From an uncultured Collinsella sp. (GTDB taxonomy: Bacteria > Actinomycetota > Coriobacteriia > Coriobacteriales > Coriobacteriaceae), in contig UROO01000101.1 of NCBI GenBank assembly GCA_900549555.1, positions 1 to 6,442 on the forward strand: a stretch of DNA of 6,442 nt, read 5' to 3'. The translations under genes were made by a program, and so were the position numbers. The notes below the pieces were generated by a model. That model was not told the DNA's origin, made no database searches, and worked only from the letters and a program-made list of their open reading frames with translations. Shown piece by piece: positions 1 through 6,394 of this stretch. Each line of letters opens with the position of its first letter. The first letter of the stretch is position 1.

Positions 1-1484
1 AGGCGGCGCTCGAGGAGTTTCTCGAGACGGGTGAGCTTTCCGTCGCGACGCTGTCGCGCATGGTTGCCGAGCGCAAGCTCTTTCCCTGCTTTGCCGGCTC
101 GGCGCTTAAGGACCAAGGTGTGGACGAGCTGCTGGATGGCATATGCGCGCTGATGCGTGAACAGGCGTGGCTCCCGGAGTTTGCCGCGCGCGTCTATCGT
201 GTCAGCCGCGGGGATCGCGGTGAGCGTCTTACCTGGGTCAAGGTGACGGGCGGCACGCTGCATGCCAAGCAGGTGATTGGCGGACGTTCCGGTGCCGAGG
301 CATGGGAGCAGAAGGTCGATCAGGTACGCATCTATAACGGCGAGAAGTATGAGCTTGCCCAAGAAGTTGCCGCTGGCGGTATTTGTGCCGTGACGGGTCT
401 TGCGCACGTTCGCCCAGGGGACGCCCTGGGTGCGGAGCCCGCGGGCGATGCGCCCGTCATTGCGCCAGTTCTCACCTATACGGTGCTTCCGGGCGAACAC
501 GATGTCCATGCGGTGTTCAAAGCGTTGACTGAGCTGGCGGACGAAGATCCCATGCTCGGCGTAAGCTGGAATACGCATCTTGAGCAGATTCATTTGCAGT
601 TGATGGGCGCCGTGCAACTCGAGGTCGTGCAGCGGATGTTGGCCGATCGCTTTGGCCTTTCGGTTGCGTTTGAGTCTGGCGGCATTCTCTATAAGGAGAC
701 TATTTCGCAGCCGGTCGAGGGCGTGGGCCACTTTGAGCCACTGCGCCACTATGCCGAGGTGCATCTGCGCCTGGAGCCGTTGGCAGCGGGTTCGGGCGTG
801 CAGTCTGGCACCGTGACCTCGACCGACGAGCTCGATCTTAACTGGCAGCGTTTGGCACTCACCAACGCCATGGAGCGCGATCACCTGGGCGTGCTGACCG
901 GCTCGCCCATCACCGATGTGCGCATTACGCTCACGGGCGGCCGTGCGCATGCCAAACACACCGAGGGCGGCGATTTTCGCCAGGCCACGTACCGCGCGAT
1001 TCGTCAGGGTTTGATGCAGGCGCGTGAGGCCGGCGCGGCGGTGCTGTTGGAGCCGTGGTATCGCTTTGAACTCGAGGTGCCGGGGGAGTGCGTGGGCCGG
1101 GCGCTCTCGGATGCCACACGCATGGGTGCCGAGTACGAGCCGCCGACGATGGCGGGAGACCGGGCGAAGCTTATGGGTCGCGTGCCGGCATCCGAGGTGC
1201 AGGATTACGCGCTGGAGGTGGCTGCCTACACGAGCGGTCGCGGACATCTGTACCTGGAGTTTGCCGGCTATGCGGCTTGCCATGATGCCGAGCGCGTTAT
1301 AGAGGCTGCCGCCTATGAGCCCGAGGCCGATCTGCCCAACACGCCCGACTCGGTCTTTTGCTCTCACGGCGCCGGTTACACGGTCAAATGGTACGACGTA
1401 CCCGCCGCGGCGCACGTAAAGATCGATCCCGCCACCTTCCGCCCCTGGCGAGCAGCAGACGCCGAGTTTTTCGGCCACATGTGA
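1..1484 (+). CDS. TetM/EF-G-like ribosomal-protection-type translational GTPase, 5' truncated by window edge
   Basis: The reading frame is open from position 3 to the TGA at 1482-1484 and continues off the left edge; the ATG at 60 is internal, because in-frame residues before it (AALEEFLETGELS) still match the family. About 493 residues are visible. By comparison with the 639-residue TetM, roughly 150-170 N-terminal residues are missing, including the P-loop, the switch regions and NKxD. The G5-like motif GSAL is at about 90-101. Beyond it come the beta-barrel domain II (about 180-440), domain III (about 457-680, with the QLMGAVQLEVVQ stretch), domain IV (about 680-1050) and domain V (about 1050-1330). 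Such proteins bind the ribosome like EF-G, and some dislodge tetracycline. Two points argue against calling it a proven resistance gene. The domain IV loop reads HAKHTEGGDFR (948-980) where TetM has YSPVSTPADFR, and there is a long C-terminal tail with NTPDSVFCSHGAGY that TetM lacks. A chromosomal paralogue of unknown role is more likely. The last codons lie inside a palindrome. Confidence 0.88.
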   Translation, partial: AALEEFLETGELSVATLSRMVAERKLFPCFAGSALKDQGVDELLDGICALMREQAWLPEFAARVYRVSRGDRGERLTWVKVTGGTLHAKQVIGGRSGAEAWEQKVDQVRIYNGEKYELAQEVAAGGICAVTGLAHVRPGDALGAEPAGDAPVIAPVLTYTVLPGEHDVHAVFKALTELADEDPMLGVSWNTHLEQIHLQLMGAVQLEVVQRMLADRFGLSVAFESGGILYKETISQPVEGVGHFEPLRHYAEVHLRLEPLAAGSGVQSGTVTSTDELDLNWQRLALTNAMERDHLGVLTGSPITDVRITLTGGRAHAKHTEGGDFRQATYRAIRQGLMQAREAGAAVLLEPWYRFELEVPGECVGRALSDATRMGAEYEPPTMAGDRAKLMGRVPASEVQDYALEVAAYTSGRGHLYLEFAGYAACHDAERVIEAAAYEPEADLPNTPDSVFCSHGAGYTVKWYDVPAAAHVKIDPATFRPWRAADAEFFGHM

Positions 1485-1510
1485 CAAAGGGACAGTTCCT
1501 TTGTCACATG
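1478..1510. repeat. REP-like palindrome overlapping the stop codon of the TetM-like gene
   Basis: Arms CATGTGACAAAGG (1478-1490) and CCTTTGTCACATG (1498-1510) are perfectly complementary over 13 bp. One further G-T pair (1491/1497) leaves the loop ACAGT. The stem contains the last codon and TGA stop of the upstream gene. No T-tract follows, so it is not a classical intrinsic terminator, although the RNA hairpin could still aid termination or protect the 3' end. It shares the core CAAAGGGACAG and the loop position with a second palindrome at 5204-5238, while the outer arms differ. That pattern fits a dispersed REP/MITE-like repeat family. Confidence 0.85.
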
Positions 1511-1514
1511 CTAT

Positions 1515-1543
1515 TGGTATAACTCGGTATAAGTTGGTATAAC
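1515..1543 (+). promoter_or_regulatory. Predicted sigma70-type promoter of the ATPase-uvrA operon, made of three 10-bp-phased repeats
   Basis: A TTGGTA -35-like box (1515-1520) and a TATAAC -10-like box (1538-1543) are separated by exactly 17 bp, about 35 bp upstream of the ATPase start codon. The whole element is composed of GGTATAA at 1516-1522, 1526-1532 and 1536-1542, one helical turn apart, followed by a partial inverted copy (ATTACC, 1545-1550). Repeats on one helix face that cover both boxes are what an operator for cooperative repressor binding looks like. The promoter call rests on consensus match and spacing. The operator role is inference. Confidence 0.6.
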
Positions 1544-1565
1544 TATTACCAGGGTTTGCCAATCC

Positions 1566-1572
1566 GAGGAGG
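1566..1572 (+). promoter_or_regulatory. Strong ribosome binding site of ATPase 1
   Basis: GAGGAGG lies 5 nt before the ATG at 1578. It is the only strong Shine-Dalgarno match in the leader and fixes this start codon, placing the conserved NPF motif at residues 4-6, as in the paralogue. Confidence 0.8.
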
Positions 1573-1577
1573 CCGAC

Positions 1578-2696
1578 ATGAATCCAAATCCCTTTAAGCC
1601 CACGGCTGGCAAGCGGCCTCCGATACTCATCGGTCGCGAGTCGGTCGTCGAAGATTTCGAGGAAGGGCTCGATAACGGCGCCGGAGCGCCGGGTAGGCTC
1701 ATGCTCATTACGGGAAACCGCGGCTGCGGCAAAACGGTTCTCCTGCGGGAGCTGCAACGTCTAGCCAGCGAGCGCGGATGGGCGGTTATCTCCGATTCCG
1801 CTTCGCTTGGCTTATGCGACCGATTGGCCGACGCGCTTCACTCGAATAAGCCCGTTGTGACGTCAATGGAGTTCGGTCCGTCGTTTGGCCGGATGTCGGT
1901 CGAGGCGGCGCGGGCAAAGGGCGAAACGTTGCGAGGGCTGGTCAACGAGCGCCTCAAGAAGCTCGGTCCAGGCAAGGGCATACTGTTTGCGATTGACGAG
2001 GCGCAATCGGCGTCTATCGAGGAACTGGCGGCTCTTGCCGTTCTCTATCAGCAGGTGCTCGGAGACCAAGATGCCACGGGCTTGCCCGATAGCGACCAGC
2101 GCGGTCTTGCGCTGGTGTTCGCCGGCTTACCCAGCATGGTTGACGATCTGCTCGAAGAGCCGAGCGTAACGTTTTTGCGGCGTGCCCAGCAGCGTACGCT
2201 GGGGGCGATATCTTTGCCCAAGGTGCGCGAATCATATATCCAGACGGTCAAAGATACTGGCCTTTACGTTGACGCGGAGACAGCGGACCTTGCGGCACAC
2301 AAGAGCATGGGGCATCCCTATATGGTTCAGCTCGTGGGATATTACATGTGGCGGTCTGCCGTTCGGCGTGACTCGCAGGTCATTGAAGAGCGCGATGTTG
2401 AGGCTGGGCACGCGGATGCCATCTCCGAGTTCTATGAAGCAGTGGACGCTCCCTTGTATTACGGGTTGCGCAGTCCGCAGCGCCTCTTTATCGAGGCCAT
2501 GGCGGCTGACGAGGGCAAGCCGACGCGCATGGCGGACATCATTGAGCGTTGCGACCGTACTCAGAGTTGGGCGAGTAAATATCGCGCAAGTCTGATTCGC
2601 GAGCGCGTCATCGAGGCTGCCGGATACGGCCTCGTCCGATTTACCGTGCCCATGCTGGGCGCGTACATTAGCGATCGCATTTTATGGCACGAGTAG
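1578..2696 (+). CDS. AAA-family ATPase with probable C-terminal winged helix (NPF/GR type), paralogue of the gene at 5243-6343
   Basis: This is a 372-residue soluble protein with no signal peptide or membrane segment. It opens with NPFKP and the GRE motif (about residue 19) common in this AAA_16/ORC-like group. Walker A is GNRGCGKT (46-53, Lys52) and Walker B is ILFAIDEA (Asp140, Glu141). A sensor-1-like strand LALVFAGLP follows at about 178-186, then FLRRAQQ (199-205), whose arginines could act as arginine finger or sensor. GHPYMVQLVGY (245-255) belongs to the helical lid. Residues from about 300 on (SPQRLFIEAMA to the end) look like a winged-helix domain, which suggests DNA or partner binding. 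An ATP-dependent switch is well supported by motifs; its target is unknown. It is the first gene of an operon: its TAG overlaps the ribosome binding site of the UvrA-like gene. It shares the motif order and spacing of the minus-strand ATPase, so the two are paralogues. Alternatives are a regulator of the operon or a component of a repair or defence system. Confidence 0.85.
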   Translation: MNPNPFKPTAGKRPPILIGRESVVEDFEEGLDNGAGAPGRLMLITGNRGCGKTVLLRELQRLASERGWAVISDSASLGLCDRLADALHSNKPVVTSMEFGPSFGRMSVEAARAKGETLRGLVNERLKKLGPGKGILFAIDEAQSASIEELAALAVLYQQVLGDQDATGLPDSDQRGLALVFAGLPSMVDDLLEEPSVTFLRRAQQRTLGAISLPKVRESYIQTVKDTGLYVDAETADLAAHKSMGHPYMVQLVGYYMWRSAVRRDSQVIEERDVEAGHADAISEFYEAVDAPLYYGLRSPQRLFIEAMAADEGKPTRMADIIERCDRTQSWASKYRASLIRERVIEAAGYGLVRFTVPMLGAYISDRILWHE

Positions 2697-2698
2697 GG
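2695..2698 (+). promoter_or_regulatory. Ribosome binding site overlapping the ATPase 1 stop codon, deciding the uvrA-like start
   Basis: AGGG overlaps the TAG stop of ATPase 1 (2694-2696) and lies 8 nt before the GTG at 2707. The GTG at 2698 and the ATG at 2722 have no comparable site at a suitable distance, so 2707 is preferred. The overlap implies that ribosomes finishing the ATPase start the next gene directly. Confidence 0.5.
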
Positions 2699-2706
2699 TG
2701 ATAAAG

Positions 2707-5202
2707 GTGACAGAACAGAAGATGAGCCCGCAGGCTATCGAGGTGCGTGGCGCGCGTGTCCATAACCTCAAGGACGTCGATATCGATATTCCGCTGGGAA
2801 AGCTCGTGGGTATTGCCGGCGTGTCGGGTTCGGGCAAGAGCTCGCTGGCGCTGGGGGTTCTTTATGCCGAGGGCTCGCGTCGTTACCTGGAGGCGCTCAG
2901 CACCTATACCCGCCGTCGTCTGACGCAGGCCGAGCACGCCCAAGTGGACGAGGTGCTGCACGTACCGGCGGCGCTCGCGCTGCACCAGCGCCCCAGCGTG
3001 CCGGGCGTGCGTTCCACTTTTGGCACCATGACCGAGCTCAACAATAGCCTGCGTCTGCTCTTTAGCCGCTGCGCCCATCACGTGTGCCCGCACTGCGGGG
3101 CGCGCGTGGAGCCGAGCCTTAACGTGGCCGCAGGCCTGTCGCTCACGTGTCCGACATGCGACCGCGAGTTCTACGCGCCGAGTGCCGAGGATTTGGCTTT
3201 CAATAGCGGCGGCGCGTGTCCCACTTGTGGCGGCACAGGCGTTATGCGCGAGGTGGACGAAGCGAGCCTGGTGCCCGATGAGTCGAAGACTATCAACGAG
3301 GGCGCGGTGCTTCCTTGGGGCACGCTCATGTGGGATCTGATGAAGCAGGTGGCAGGCGAGATGGGCGTGCGCACCGACGTGCCGTTTAACCAGCTCACGC
3401 CTCAAGAGCGCGATATCGTGTTCCACGGTCCGGCGGTTAAGAAGCACATTCTCTACGTTCCCAAAAACGGCGAGGGCGCCACGCCGCTCGACTTTACCTA
3501 TTACAACGCCGTCTATACCGTCGAGAATGCGCTCGCCAAGGTCAAGGACGATAAGGGCTTAAAACGCGTTGCGCGCTTTTTGCGCGAGGGCCCATGCCGC
3601 GATTGCGGCGGCACGCGTCTCTCCGAGGCTGCACGCCAGCCCCAGGTGCGCGGTATCAATCTGGCGCAGGCGGCGGCTATGACGCTGGGCGAGGCGATTG
3701 AGTGGGTGCGCGGGGTGCCCGCATCCTTGCCGTCCGAGATGCGGCCCATGGCGACGGATATCTGCGATTCGTTTTTGAGCGCGGCCCGTCGTCTAGTCGA
3801 CCTGGGACTCGATTACCTTTCACTCGACCGCGCCGGTGCCACGCTCTCCACGGGTGAGCGCCAGCGCGTGCAGCTTGCCCGCGTGGTGCGTAATCGATCG
3901 ACAGGTGTGCTTTATGTGCTGGACGAGCCTTCGATCGGCTTGCATCCCGCCAATGTCGACGGCTTGGTGGGCGTGATGCGCGATCTGGTGGATGACGGCA
4001 ACACCGTGGTTGTTGTCGACCACGACACGCGCGTGCTGGCCGAGGCTGATTATCTGGTTGAGATGGGCCCCGTTGCCGGAGCAGGTGGCGGCAACGTGAT
4101 CGCCGCCGGTACGGTAGGCGAGGTCGAACAATCGCGGGGCAGCCGTATCGCGCCGTTTTTGCGCGCCGAGCCCAAGCGCTTGCGCCCGCAAGTGGCTGAC
4201 GACGAAATGTTCGACCAGGGTCATATCCGTATGGCGACCGATACCATCCATACCGTCAAGCCGCTCGAGGTCGATATCCCGCGCGGCCGTCTCGTTGCGG
4301 TGACGGGCGTTTCGGGTTCGGGTAAGACGACGTTGGTGCTTGAGACGCTCATCCCGGCGCTTAAGGCGCAGGCAGCCGGCGAGCGCCTGCCGGGGCACGT
4401 GCGCTGGGTCGATGCCGAAGGCATTGCCCGCGCCAATCTGATTGACGCCACGCCCATCGGCGCCAACGTTCGCTCGACGGTAGCGACCTATGCCGACATC
4501 CATGATGAATTGCGCCGCGCCTTCGCCCGTACGTCCGAGGCCAAGGCAGCCGGCTACAAGGCAGGTGCCTTTAGCTACAACACCGGTGCCTTGCGCTGCC
4601 CCACGTGCGATGGCACGGGTTCGATATCGCTCGACGTGCAGTTTTTGCCCGATGTCGAGATCGTTTGCCCGGCATGTCGCGGCTCACGTTATGCAGACGC
4701 GGCTTCGCATATCCATCGCGAGGGCAAGGACGGGAGCCTGCTTACGTTGCCGCAGCTCATGGACATGAGTGTGGACGAGGCTATCGACGCCACGCTGGGA
4801 CTCAAGAAAGTTCAGACGCGCTTGCAGACCTTGCACGACCTGGGATTGGGCTATCTCACGCTTGGTGAGCCCACGCCGGCGCTTTCGGGCGGCGAGGCAC
4901 AGCGTCTTAAGCTTGCGAGCGAGATGGGCCGCGTGCAGGATGATGCCGTATTCGTGTTCGACGAGCCCACGATTGGACTACATCCGCTCGATGTTCAGGT
5001 GCTGCTGAACGTGTTTGACGGTCTCGTTGCCAAGGGCGCCACGGTTATCGTGATCGAGCACGATCTCGACCTTATCCGTAACGCCGATTACGTGATCGAC
5101 ATGGGCCCGGGCGGTGGTGGCGCCGGCGGGCAAATCGTCTGCGCCGGTACGCCAGGCGACATCGCGGCCTGCTCCAAGAGCATTACCGGTCGCTACCTAT
5201 AG
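2707..5202 (+). CDS. uvrA: UvrA2-type ABC ATPase (short excinuclease subunit A homologue without UvrB-binding domain)
   Basis: The product is about 831 residues from GTG 2707 (alternatives: GTG 2698, ATG 2722), against about 940 in canonical UvrA. Two ABC modules are complete. Module 1 has Walker A GVSGSGKSS (Lys44), signature LSTGE (380-384), Walker B LYVLDEP (Asp406, Glu407) and switch His439. Module 2 has GVSGSGKTT (Lys540), LSGGE (726-730), FVFDEP (Asp752, Glu753) and His785. Zinc modules CxxC-x19-CxxC are seen at Cys148/151/171/174 and Cys631/634/654/657; CRDCGG is at 297-302. After SLRLLFSRCAHHVCPHCG (to about 131) only some 17 residues separate this from the next CPTC, where full UvrA carries the roughly 130-residue UvrB-interaction domain. 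The protein should bind DNA as an ATP-dependent dimer but not load UvrB in the usual way. UvrA2-class proteins, such as DrrC of anthracycline producers, are linked to tolerance of DNA-binding drugs. It is the second gene of an operon with ATPase 1, and a palindrome follows the stop by one base. The housekeeping uvrA is expected elsewhere in the genome. Confidence 0.9.
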   Translation: MTEQKMSPQAIEVRGARVHNLKDVDIDIPLGKLVGIAGVSGSGKSSLALGVLYAEGSRRYLEALSTYTRRRLTQAEHAQVDEVLHVPAALALHQRPSVPGVRSTFGTMTELNNSLRLLFSRCAHHVCPHCGARVEPSLNVAAGLSLTCPTCDREFYAPSAEDLAFNSGGACPTCGGTGVMREVDEASLVPDESKTINEGAVLPWGTLMWDLMKQVAGEMGVRTDVPFNQLTPQERDIVFHGPAVKKHILYVPKNGEGATPLDFTYYNAVYTVENALAKVKDDKGLKRVARFLREGPCRDCGGTRLSEAARQPQVRGINLAQAAAMTLGEAIEWVRGVPASLPSEMRPMATDICDSFLSAARRLVDLGLDYLSLDRAGATLSTGERQRVQLARVVRNRSTGVLYVLDEPSIGLHPANVDGLVGVMRDLVDDGNTVVVVDHDTRVLAEADYLVEMGPVAGAGGGNVIAAGTVGEVEQSRGSRIAPFLRAEPKRLRPQVADDEMFDQGHIRMATDTIHTVKPLEVDIPRGRLVAVTGVSGSGKTTLVLETLIPALKAQAAGERLPGHVRWVDAEGIARANLIDATPIGANVRSTVATYADIHDELRRAFARTSEAKAAGYKAGAFSYNTGALRCPTCDGTGSISLDVQFLPDVEIVCPACRGSRYADAASHIHREGKDGSLLTLPQLMDMSVDEAIDATLGLKKVQTRLQTLHDLGLGYLTLGEPTPALSGGEAQRLKLASEMGRVQDDAVFVFDEPTIGLHPLDVQVLLNVFDGLVAKGATVIVIEHDLDLIRNADYVIDMGPGGGGAGGQIVCAGTPGDIAACSKSITGRYL

Positions 5203-5203
5203 A

Positions 5204-5238
5204 CAATGAGGCAAAGGGACAGCCCCTTTGCCTCATTG
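5204..5238. repeat. REP-like palindrome between convergent genes, possible bidirectional terminator
   Basis: Arms CAATGAGGCAAAGGG (5204-5218) and CCCTTTGCCTCATTG (5224-5238) form a perfect 15-bp stem with the loop ACAGC. It begins one base after the UvrA-like stop and ends four bases before the stop of the minus-strand ATPase, filling almost the whole 40-bp gap. Both genes converge on it, so it could stop transcription from either side, although neither strand has a T-tract. The inner part and loop match the palindrome at 1478-1510; the outer arms do not. Confidence 0.85.
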
Positions 5239-5242
5239 ATGC

Positions 5243-6343
5243 CTATTTCACGCACTGAGCGGCGAGATAGTCGCGGAAGAATGGCAATTCAAAAGCGACG
5301 ATTCCGCGCCCGCGTTCTCCAATGATGCCGGCATCTATCATGCGGCGTCGGTAGCGGGAGACCTGCTGCGGCGAACGCTTAAGGCGCTCGACAAGGTCAG
5401 CGGTGGTGGACTCTTCCTCGTCATCGAGCATGGCGATGAGGAATCGCTTGTCCTCTGCAGTGAGTTCCCGATAGGTTGCCGCAAGGATTCGGTCGTCCAT
5501 CTCGTCACGCGCGATTTTGATTCCCAGGTCAAAGTCGCGTGACGAGATTTCCTTCGAATCGCTTGTGAGATCCCAGGCACGGTAGCCTACGAGTTGCAAT
5601 AGGAAGGGAAAACCAGAGATCGAGCGAACGGCTCTATCGATTCCCTCAGCATCTGCCAGGCGATCGTTTTCCTGAATTGTGCGAATCAAGGCCTCGCGTA
5701 CGTCATAGTCGGCAATGCGACCCAGATGATATTGTTGGGCGCGGCGAAGGAACGAGACCGTCTTGTGGTTCAGCAACGTCGAGACGTTGTTGGGAAGTCC
5801 CGCCATGAGCAGGGCGACGCGTTTCCCATCGGTCACAAAGTGCTGATACGTCGCTGCAAGCTGAATCATCTCGTCGAGTGTCGGGTCCACCTCGTCAACC
5901 GTGACGAGCAGACCGGTGCCCGCCTCGTTGAGCTGGTCGATGATGTCGCTCATGCGATAACGCCAGGTTGAGGCATCGTGAACGCGATTGACCTCGATGC
6001 TGCCGAGCGGTGCAATTCCGAGGCCGGTGACTTCGAAGTGGGTGGACGAGTCGATGAGATGGGCTGCGGCACGTTTCGTCCCGAGCTCGATTTCCTCAAG
6101 CATTCCCGGGAGCGCGGTCGTCTTTACGGCTATCCAGCCGTGGGATTCCGCCCTTGTCGCGAGCGACGACATGAGAGCGGTTTTACCGGTTCCACGCGCG
6201 CCCGAGAAGATCGAGGTCAATTCTGGGCGCCTGCGCTGGCTCAAGAAGGCACGGTCCAAATCCCGAATAATCTGTTGTCTGCCAGCGAGATGGGCAGGAA
6301 CCTCACCAAAACTAGGGGTAAACGGGTTTTCGAGGTATTTCAC
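5243..6343 (-). CDS. AAA-family ATPase with C-terminal winged helix (NPF/GR type), paralogue of the gene at 1578-2696
   Basis: This 366-residue soluble protein starts at GTG 6341-6343. NPFTP is at residues 6-10 and AGRQQ at about 20. Walker A is GARGTGKT (48-55, Lys54) and Walker B is LLVTVDEVD (Asp150, Glu151). The sensor-1-like strand VALLMAGLP ends at about 184, FLRRAQQ is at 198-204 and GFPFLLQLVGY at 244-254. Residues about 293-363 form a convincing winged helix: LTAEDKRFLIAML, then TTADLVERLKRSPQQVSRYRRRM with a basic recognition helix (about 324-335), then a wing near RGRGIVAFELP. This suggests DNA binding controlled by ATP, but no target is known. It shares motif order and near-identical spacing with ATPase 1, but differs in the segment between Walker A and Walker B (about 85-130). 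It is convergent to the UvrA-like gene, so it is not part of that operon. The gene is intact, although the DNA upstream of its leader is replaced by adapter sequence. Confidence 0.87.
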   Translation of the reverse strand: MKYLENPFTPSFGEVPAHLAGRQQIIRDLDRAFLSQRRRPELTSIFSGARGTGKTALMSSLATRAESHGWIAVKTTALPGMLEEIELGTKRAAAHLIDSSTHFEVTGLGIAPLGSIEVNRVHDASTWRYRMSDIIDQLNEAGTGLLVTVDEVDPTLDEMIQLAATYQHFVTDGKRVALLMAGLPNNVSTLLNHKTVSFLRRAQQYHLGRIADYDVREALIRTIQENDRLADAEGIDRAVRSISGFPFLLQLVGYRAWDLTSDSKEISSRDFDLGIKIARDEMDDRILAATYRELTAEDKRFLIAMLDDEEESTTADLVERLKRSPQQVSRYRRRMIDAGIIGERGRGIVAFELPFFRDYLAAQCVK

Positions 6344-6349
6344 AAGGCT

Positions 6350-6356
6350 CTCCTTT
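6350..6356 (-). promoter_or_regulatory. Strong ribosome binding site fixing the GTG start of ATPase 2
   Basis: On the minus strand AAAGGAG lies 6 nt before the GTG at 6343. No ATG near the conserved N-terminus has an equivalent site, so this GTG is the likely start. Confidence 0.8.
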
Positions 6357-6366
6357 CACACCGCCG

Positions 6367-6394
6367 TTTAACTTCATTTTACTTTAGTTAATTC
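6367..6394 (-). promoter_or_regulatory. Predicted promoter/operator region of ATPase 2 with 10-bp-phased AT-rich repeats, truncated
   Basis: Reading the minus strand, TAAAGTAAAA (6377-6386) and TGAAGTTAAA (6367-6376) are adjacent 10-bp copies matching at 8 of 10 positions. A weaker third copy (GAATTAAC, 6387-6394) lies in the same phase and runs into the adapter junction. TAAAAT (6376-6381) could serve as a -10 box, giving a leader of about 25 nt; the -35 position would fall in the lost sequence. The arrangement resembles the 10-bp array before ATPase 1, but the repeat sequence is different. Operator function is inference. Confidence 0.4.

Noticed and set aside
1478..1510. Classical intrinsic terminator
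   Set aside because: The stem is strong but no run of T follows; the sequence after it is CTATTGGTATAAC, which belongs to the next promoter.
1516..1542. CRISPR or iteron-type replication origin
   Set aside because: There are only three 7-bp units with 3-bp spacers, overlapping promoter-like boxes just before a gene; no spacers, cas genes or replication gene are present.
2668..3447. Long open frame on the minus strand opposite the start of the UvrA-like gene
   Set aside because: It lies antisense to a gene with complete family motifs, its translation is rich in Arg, His and Ala as expected from a high-GC shadow frame, and it has no recognisable domain.
3820..4503. Minus-strand open frame of about 227 codons inside the UvrA-like gene
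   Set aside because: It is the antisense shadow of the signature and Walker regions, with low-complexity composition and no ribosome binding site of note.
5978..6391. Plus-strand frames opposite the N-terminal half of ATPase 2
   Set aside because: They are antisense to the P-loop and Walker B coding region, lack recognisable motifs, and run up to the adapter junction.
1..6394. tRNA, rRNA, riboswitch or CRISPR array
   Set aside because: No conserved RNA motifs or regular spacer arrays were seen by eye; the non-coding gaps are only about 93, 10, 40 and 51 bp and are accounted for.
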